Assembly: GCA_963720235.1 (NCBI GenBank)
Contig: OY970389.1
Coordinates: 930,001-994,000 of the forward strand
From: JACMLC01 sp963720235
GTDB taxonomy: Bacteria > Acidobacteriota > Blastocatellia > Pyrinomonadales > Pyrinomonadaceae
Direction of reading: 5' to 3'
DNA length: 64,000 bases
A program made the translations under genes and the position numbers. The notes below the pieces were generated by a model. The model was not told the origin of the DNA and ran no database searches. It saw nothing but the letters and a program-made list of their open reading frames with translations. This document shows positions 60,395 through 64,000 of the stretch, one piece after another; positions within the stretch are counted from its first letter, which is position 1; every line of letters begins with the position of its first letter.

Positions 60395-61816
60395 TTACAT
60401 ATTCATCACGGCGCGATACACGTTCATATAGTTTCCGGCGGCGGCGCGCCACGAGTTGTCCACGCGCATGCCGTTCAGCTGAATCTTGCGCCACGTCTCC
60501 GTGTCTGCGTAATTGTAGAGCGACTCAAGAATCTTTTCCATCATTGGGCCAGCCGCGTATCGCTCAAACTTAAAGCCGTTGCCGTTGCCCGTCATCCTGT
60601 CAAAATCCTGCACAGTGTCATCGAGCCCGCCAGTCGCGCGCACAACCGGAACTGTCCCGTAGCGCGTGCTGTACATCTGATTCAAACCGCAAGGCTCATA
60701 GAGCGACGGCATCAGAAAGATGTCCGCTCCGGCTTCTATCTGATGCGCGAGCGGGTCGTTGAATCCGATGAAGACGCCGACCTGACGCGGAGCAGCCGCG
60801 CGCATCGCCTGCAAAAAATCTTCGTACTCTTTCGCCCCTGAGCCGAGCGCGATAAAGAATGCGCCCGTTTCAAGTATCGCTCCCGCAGCCTCTTTAATCA
60901 GGTCGTAACCCTTCTGCGAAGTCAGGCGCGAGACCGTTGCGATGATTGGCCGCTCCAAATTTTCAGGCAATCCAAAACGGCGCAGCAAATCAAGTTTACA
61001 AATCCGCTTGCCGGATAAATCATCCGCGCTGTAATGAGCCGCGAGATGCTTGTCGGTCGCAGGATTCCAGACATCGTAATCAACGCCGTTGGTGATGCCT
61101 ATGAGTCTGTCGCTCCGCGCGCGCAAAATCCATTCAAGGCCATGCCCGTGCTCAGGCGTTTGAATCTCAAGCGCATAGCGGCGGCTGACGGTTGAAAGAG
61201 CATCGCTCGTAAGCAGCCCTGCCTTCAGGGCATTAGCCGCGCCGTCCGCCATAAAAGGCTCTCGTCGCTCCGGCGAGCCGAAGCCCATCCAATCCAATTC
61301 CTTCGGGTCAAACATGCCTTGATAAGCAAGGTTGTGAATCGAAAAGAGCGTGCGCGTGCGCGCGTAATATGAATCAACAGAGCGGCGCGTGCGAAGTTCG
61401 ACGGCGGCAAACCCGCTATGCCAGTCGTTCAAGTGAACTATGTCCGGCGGCGCGCCCAGATGCTTGAACAGAGCCAGAGCCGCGCGACAGAAAAAGGCGA
61501 AACGCTCGTGGTCGTCGCGAAAACCGTAGATAGAATCTCTTTGAAAATATTTTGGCGCGTCTATCAGAAACACGGGCGCGCCCGCGGCATCGCTGTGCCA
61601 GATACGTGCGCGAGTCTTGCCCTGCCACTCGACTTCCAGATTATCAATGACCAATTCGCGCAGATGCTTGCGGTCAATCTGCTCATAGAGCGGGATGACA
61701 AGGCTCGCATCCGCGCCGTGCTCAAGCAGAGCCTTTGGCAGCGCGCCAGCCACATCCGCCAGCCCGCCCGTCTTGGCAAAAGGCACAGCTTCGGATGAAA
61801 GTATGGCGACGCGCAA
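60395..61816 (-). CDS. glgA: glycogen synthase
   Basis: 473 residues of the GT5 family. The ADP-glucose-binding KTGGLADVAGALP begins at residue 15, and the C-terminal lobe has PSLYEPCGLNQMYSTRYGTVPVVRATGGLDDTV. It extends alpha-1,4-glucan from ADP-glucose. No other glycogen gene lies nearby. The length is standard. Confidence 0.96.
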   Translation of the reverse strand: MRVAILSSEAVPFAKTGGLADVAGALPKALLEHGADASLVIPLYEQIDRKHLRELVIDNLEVEWQGKTRARIWHSDAAGAPVFLIDAPKYFQRDSIYGFRDDHERFAFFCRAALALFKHLGAPPDIVHLNDWHSGFAAVELRTRRSVDSYYARTRTLFSIHNLAYQGMFDPKELDWMGFGSPERREPFMADGAANALKAGLLTSDALSTVSRRYALEIQTPEHGHGLEWILRARSDRLIGITNGVDYDVWNPATDKHLAAHYSADDLSGKRICKLDLLRRFGLPENLERPIIATVSRLTSQKGYDLIKEAAGAILETGAFFIALGSGAKEYEDFLQAMRAAAPRQVGVFIGFNDPLAHQIEAGADIFLMPSLYEPCGLNQMYSTRYGTVPVVRATGGLDDTVQDFDRMTGNGNGFKFERYAAGPMMEKILESLYNYADTETWRKIQLNGMRVDNSWRAAAGNYMNVYRAVMNM

Positions 61817-61929
61817 ACTTTTCTCACTCGCGCCCTCCGCCGCACGGAGGACGATTCGCTGAAAGATAAATTATTAGAGCTTGAAGTCCCTACTATGCGA
61901 AGCGAGGCGCGATTTGTCAAGAAAGCCGT

Positions 61930-62030
61930 TAGGATTTGCGATTTTAGATTTACGATTTGCGATTGAAAAAGGATTTAACTTTTCCATCCTCTTCCAATCG
62001 CAAATCGTAAATCGCAAATCTAAAATTCTA
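61930..62030. repeat. AT-rich inverted repeat (GATTTGCGATT units) between glgA and rho
   Basis: GGATTTGCGATTTTAGATTT and GATTTACGATTTGCGATTG are mirrored by CAATCGCAAATCGTAAATC and GCAAATCTAAAATTCTAAA. It directly follows the rho stop on the minus strand and may act as its terminator. Confidence 0.65.
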
Positions 62031-62034
62031 AAAG

Positions 62035-63492
62035 CTAGCTTTGCATCGAAGCGAGAAACTCGGCGTTGGACTTGGTCTTTTCCAGACGTTCCAGGACGAC
62101 TTCCATCTGCTCGACGGGCGAGAGCGGATTGAGGACGCGGCGCATGACCCAGATGCGATTGAGGTCTTCCTTGCTGATAAGAAGTTCCTCTTTGCGCGTG
62201 CCGGAGCGTTGCAGGTCTATGGCCGGGAAGAGTCGCTTGTCGCTCAAGCGGCGGTCGAGGTGGATTTCGGAGTTACCCGTACCCTTGAACTCTTCAAAGA
62301 TAACATCGTCCATGCGCGAGCCTGTGTCAATCAGTGCGGTGGCGATAATCGTCAGGCTGCCGCCTTCTTCGATATTACGCGCCGCGCCGAAGAAACGCTT
62401 CGGGCGTTGCAAGGCGTTGGAATCAATACCGCCGGAAAGAATCTTGCCAGAAGGCGGAACGACTGCGTTGTGCGCACGCGCAAGTCGCGTGATTGAATCA
62501 AGCAGGATGACGACATCGCGTTTGTGCTCGACCAGACGCTTGGCTTTTTCGATGACCATATCCGCGACCTGCACGTGGCGTGTCGGCGGCTCATCGAAAG
62601 TCGAAGAGATGACTTCGCCGTTGACGCTGCGCTGCATGTCCGTCACTTCTTCCGGTCGCTCGTCAATCAGAAGCACAATCAGCGTCACTTCCGGGTGATT
62701 CTGAGTGATGGAATTGGCGATGGTCTGCAAGAGCATCGTCTTACCTGTGCGCGGCGGAGCGACAATCAAGGCGCGCTGTCCCTTGCCGATGGGCGTCACT
62801 AAATCAATAACGCGGGCTGAAAGATTTTCCTTCTCGGTCTCCATCAGAAGCTGTTCGGTCGGATAGAGCGGCGTCAGGTTGTCAAAGAAAACCTTGTCGC
62901 GCGATTCGCCCGGAGCTTCAAAGTTGATGGCCTCGACCTTGATGAGCGCGAAATATCGCTCGCCCTCTTTGGGCGGACGAATCTGTCCCGAAACAGTGTC
63001 GCCCGTGCGCAAGTCAAATTTGCGTATCTGCGAGGGCGAGACATAGATGTCGTCAGGGCCGGGCAGATAGTTGTATTCGGGCGCGCGCAGGAAACCAAAG
63101 CCGTCGGGCAAAGTTTCCAGAACGCCTTCGGAAAAGATGAGACCGCTCTTCTCGGTCTGTGCGGCAAGGACTTTGAAGATGAGTTCCTGCTTGCGCATGC
63201 CTGTCGCGCCGGGAACATCCATGCCTTTGGCAATCCCTGTGAGCTTGGAAATAGACATCTCCTTGAGTTCTGCCAGATTCAAAAGCTCTTCTGGCCTGCC
63301 GTCAGTTTTGCCATCGGTCTTGCCGTCAGTCCTGCCTTCAGCTTTACTCTCAGTGCCTCTCTCTTCGGCGGCGGCTGCTTTATCAACCTTCTCCGGCGGG
63401 GCATCTGCTGTGGCGACAGCAGAGCTGTCTCCGTTGGCAGCTTCGCTACTGCGGCTGCTACTTGTGCGTGTGCGTGGTGTACGTTGTGACAT
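62035..63492 (-). CDS. rho: transcription termination factor Rho
   Basis: 485 residues from ATG 63492; the frame is open to 63546, but the added 18 residues look like leader RNA. An acidic, Ser/Ala-rich N-terminal extension of about 70 residues includes a TDGK repeat (GRTDGKTDGKTDGR). Then come the Rho_N and RNA-binding domains (LPDGFGFLRAPEYNYLPGPDDIYVSPSQIRKF) and the ATPase (Walker A PPRTGKT, Lys251; LLIDERPEEVTDM; SITRLARAHN). It ends transcription at unstructured RNA. Long N-terminal insertions are found in several phyla. Confidence 0.96.
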   Translation of the reverse strand: MSQRTPRTRTSSSRSSEAANGDSSAVATADAPPEKVDKAAAAEERGTESKAEGRTDGKTDGKTDGRPEELLNLAELKEMSISKLTGIAKGMDVPGATGMRKQELIFKVLAAQTEKSGLIFSEGVLETLPDGFGFLRAPEYNYLPGPDDIYVSPSQIRKFDLRTGDTVSGQIRPPKEGERYFALIKVEAINFEAPGESRDKVFFDNLTPLYPTEQLLMETEKENLSARVIDLVTPIGKGQRALIVAPPRTGKTMLLQTIANSITQNHPEVTLIVLLIDERPEEVTDMQRSVNGEVISSTFDEPPTRHVQVADMVIEKAKRLVEHKRDVVILLDSITRLARAHNAVVPPSGKILSGGIDSNALQRPKRFFGAARNIEEGGSLTIIATALIDTGSRMDDVIFEEFKGTGNSEIHLDRRLSDKRLFPAIDLQRSGTRKEELLISKEDLNRIWVMRRVLNPLSPVEQMEVVLERLEKTKSNAEFLASMQS

Positions 63493-63546
63493 TTCAGTTC
63501 TTCTCAGTTGCGGCGCTAACTTTTCGGGCCGCCAATTTTTCTGCAT

Positions 63547-63911
63547 TCTTCGCTATGCGGCCAAAAGCCGCGCCATAGTTTAAGATAATGAAAGCTACTC
63601 GTTGATTATTCTAATTGGGAATGAACCTTCTGGCGCGCAAACCCTCGGAGCAGGCGCGTGTGAGTCGCAATCCTTTACCTGTGATACGCGAGGCTGCAAT
63701 CGCCCCTGTGGCCGATTGATGTGTGCAAAATTGTTAACCTACACGCTGGGATTTTTCCGACTCTGTAAGATGCCGGGCAAGGCCCGCGCGTGGCTTTCGT
63801 GACCAATTTATGAGAAATCCAATGGGGCAAAGGGGCTTTTCAGATCTTAACTTTCCGTTGTTTGAGAAAATTTATTCTACCTGACTTAATCAGGAATGCA
63901 AAATCGAAAAG
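63547..63911. other. non-coding gap upstream of rho
   Basis: 365 bases. Possible rho leader. Short open frames are present but none has a convincing start or protein-like sequence, and I see no riboswitch that I can name. Confidence 0.4.
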
Positions 63912-64000
63912 TTAAAATCCGGCATCAAGCGCTGCATTAATCACTTGCCAAATCTCATCACGCCCGCGCCCAGTGACGGCGGAATAGGCCACCACTCTTT
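63912..64000 (-). CDS. EngB/YihA-type GTPase, C-terminal end only
   Basis: The last 29 codons of a gene that begins beyond the window. The translation RVVAYSAVTGRGRDEIWQVI matches the G5 SA motif and the C-terminal helix of ribosome-biogenesis GTPases of the YihA/EngB group. Too little is visible to be certain of the subfamily. Confidence 0.6.
   Translation of the reverse strand, partial: RVVAYSAVTGRGRDEIWQVINAALDAGF

Overview
This 64 kb window looks like a chromosomal segment of a bacterium of about 52% GC, probably an acidobacterium of the Blastocatellia/Pyrinomonas type. That placement is an inference from the style of the gene set: large secreted proteins with delta-60, FG-GAP/VCBS, DUF11 and HYR repeats, an alpha-2-macroglobulin, many exported peptidases, and long intergenic palindromes. 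No rRNA or ribosomal-protein operon is present to confirm it.

Layout. 1-8.7 kb: two paralogous delta-60/FG-GAP surface proteins flank a secreted DNA/RNA nuclease and a NuiA-type nuclease inhibitor, followed by a bacilliredoxin and a secreted unknown. 8.8-17.1 kb: housekeeping and redox genes (tsaE-nnr, ferredoxin, PuuD-like membrane protein, Fe/Mn superoxide dismutase, lipoprotein, exported peroxiredoxin, ygfZ). 17.4-36.7 kb: a 1014-residue HYR/DUF11 surface protein, an S9 peptidase, an M28 peptidase, a ~2000-residue alpha-2-macroglobulin, rtcA, a TldD/PmbA pair whose TldD carries a Tat-like leader, and an exported beta-lactamase-fold hydrolase. 37.9-41.4 kb: an array of 17 tRNA genes, all on the minus strand, with two HNH endonuclease genes and several degenerate tRNA pieces. 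Some of the tRNAs are structurally abnormal (no D-arm, long variable arm with an Ile anticodon, short variable arm with a Leu anticodon). 42.2-45.8 kb: alkA-like glycosylase, TPR protein, an unknown membrane protein and a gene stump.

45.85-57.95 kb is a genomic island inserted in a tRNA-Lys(TTT) gene. A 44-bp direct repeat of the 3' part of the tRNA marks the far end. Inside are a broken TPR-HTH regulator divergent from a small secreted repeat peptide, then a minus-strand defence operon: HTH/excisionase-like protein, PLD-nuclease/SNF2 helicase, Type ISP restriction-modification enzyme, winged-helix protein, PIN toxin, small antitoxin-like protein and an Mrr-type restriction enzyme. The Type ISP gene is split by a run of 14 C; changing the run to 13 or 16 C restores one reading frame, so the enzyme is probably phase-variable and drawn here in the OFF state. 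No integrase is visible, and a SWIM-zinc-finger gene near the tRNA end is broken by a 19-bp tandem duplication, so the island seems to be decaying.

58-64 kb returns to housekeeping genes, all on the minus strand: purA, a YkgJ-type cysteine cluster protein, trxA, glgA, rho and the 3' end of an engB-like GTPase. Dispersed palindromic repeats (a GCAAAGGCGCAAAG family and a CAGTAGCCC family) sit between genes throughout, and one copy supplies the C-terminal tail of the AlkA-like protein.
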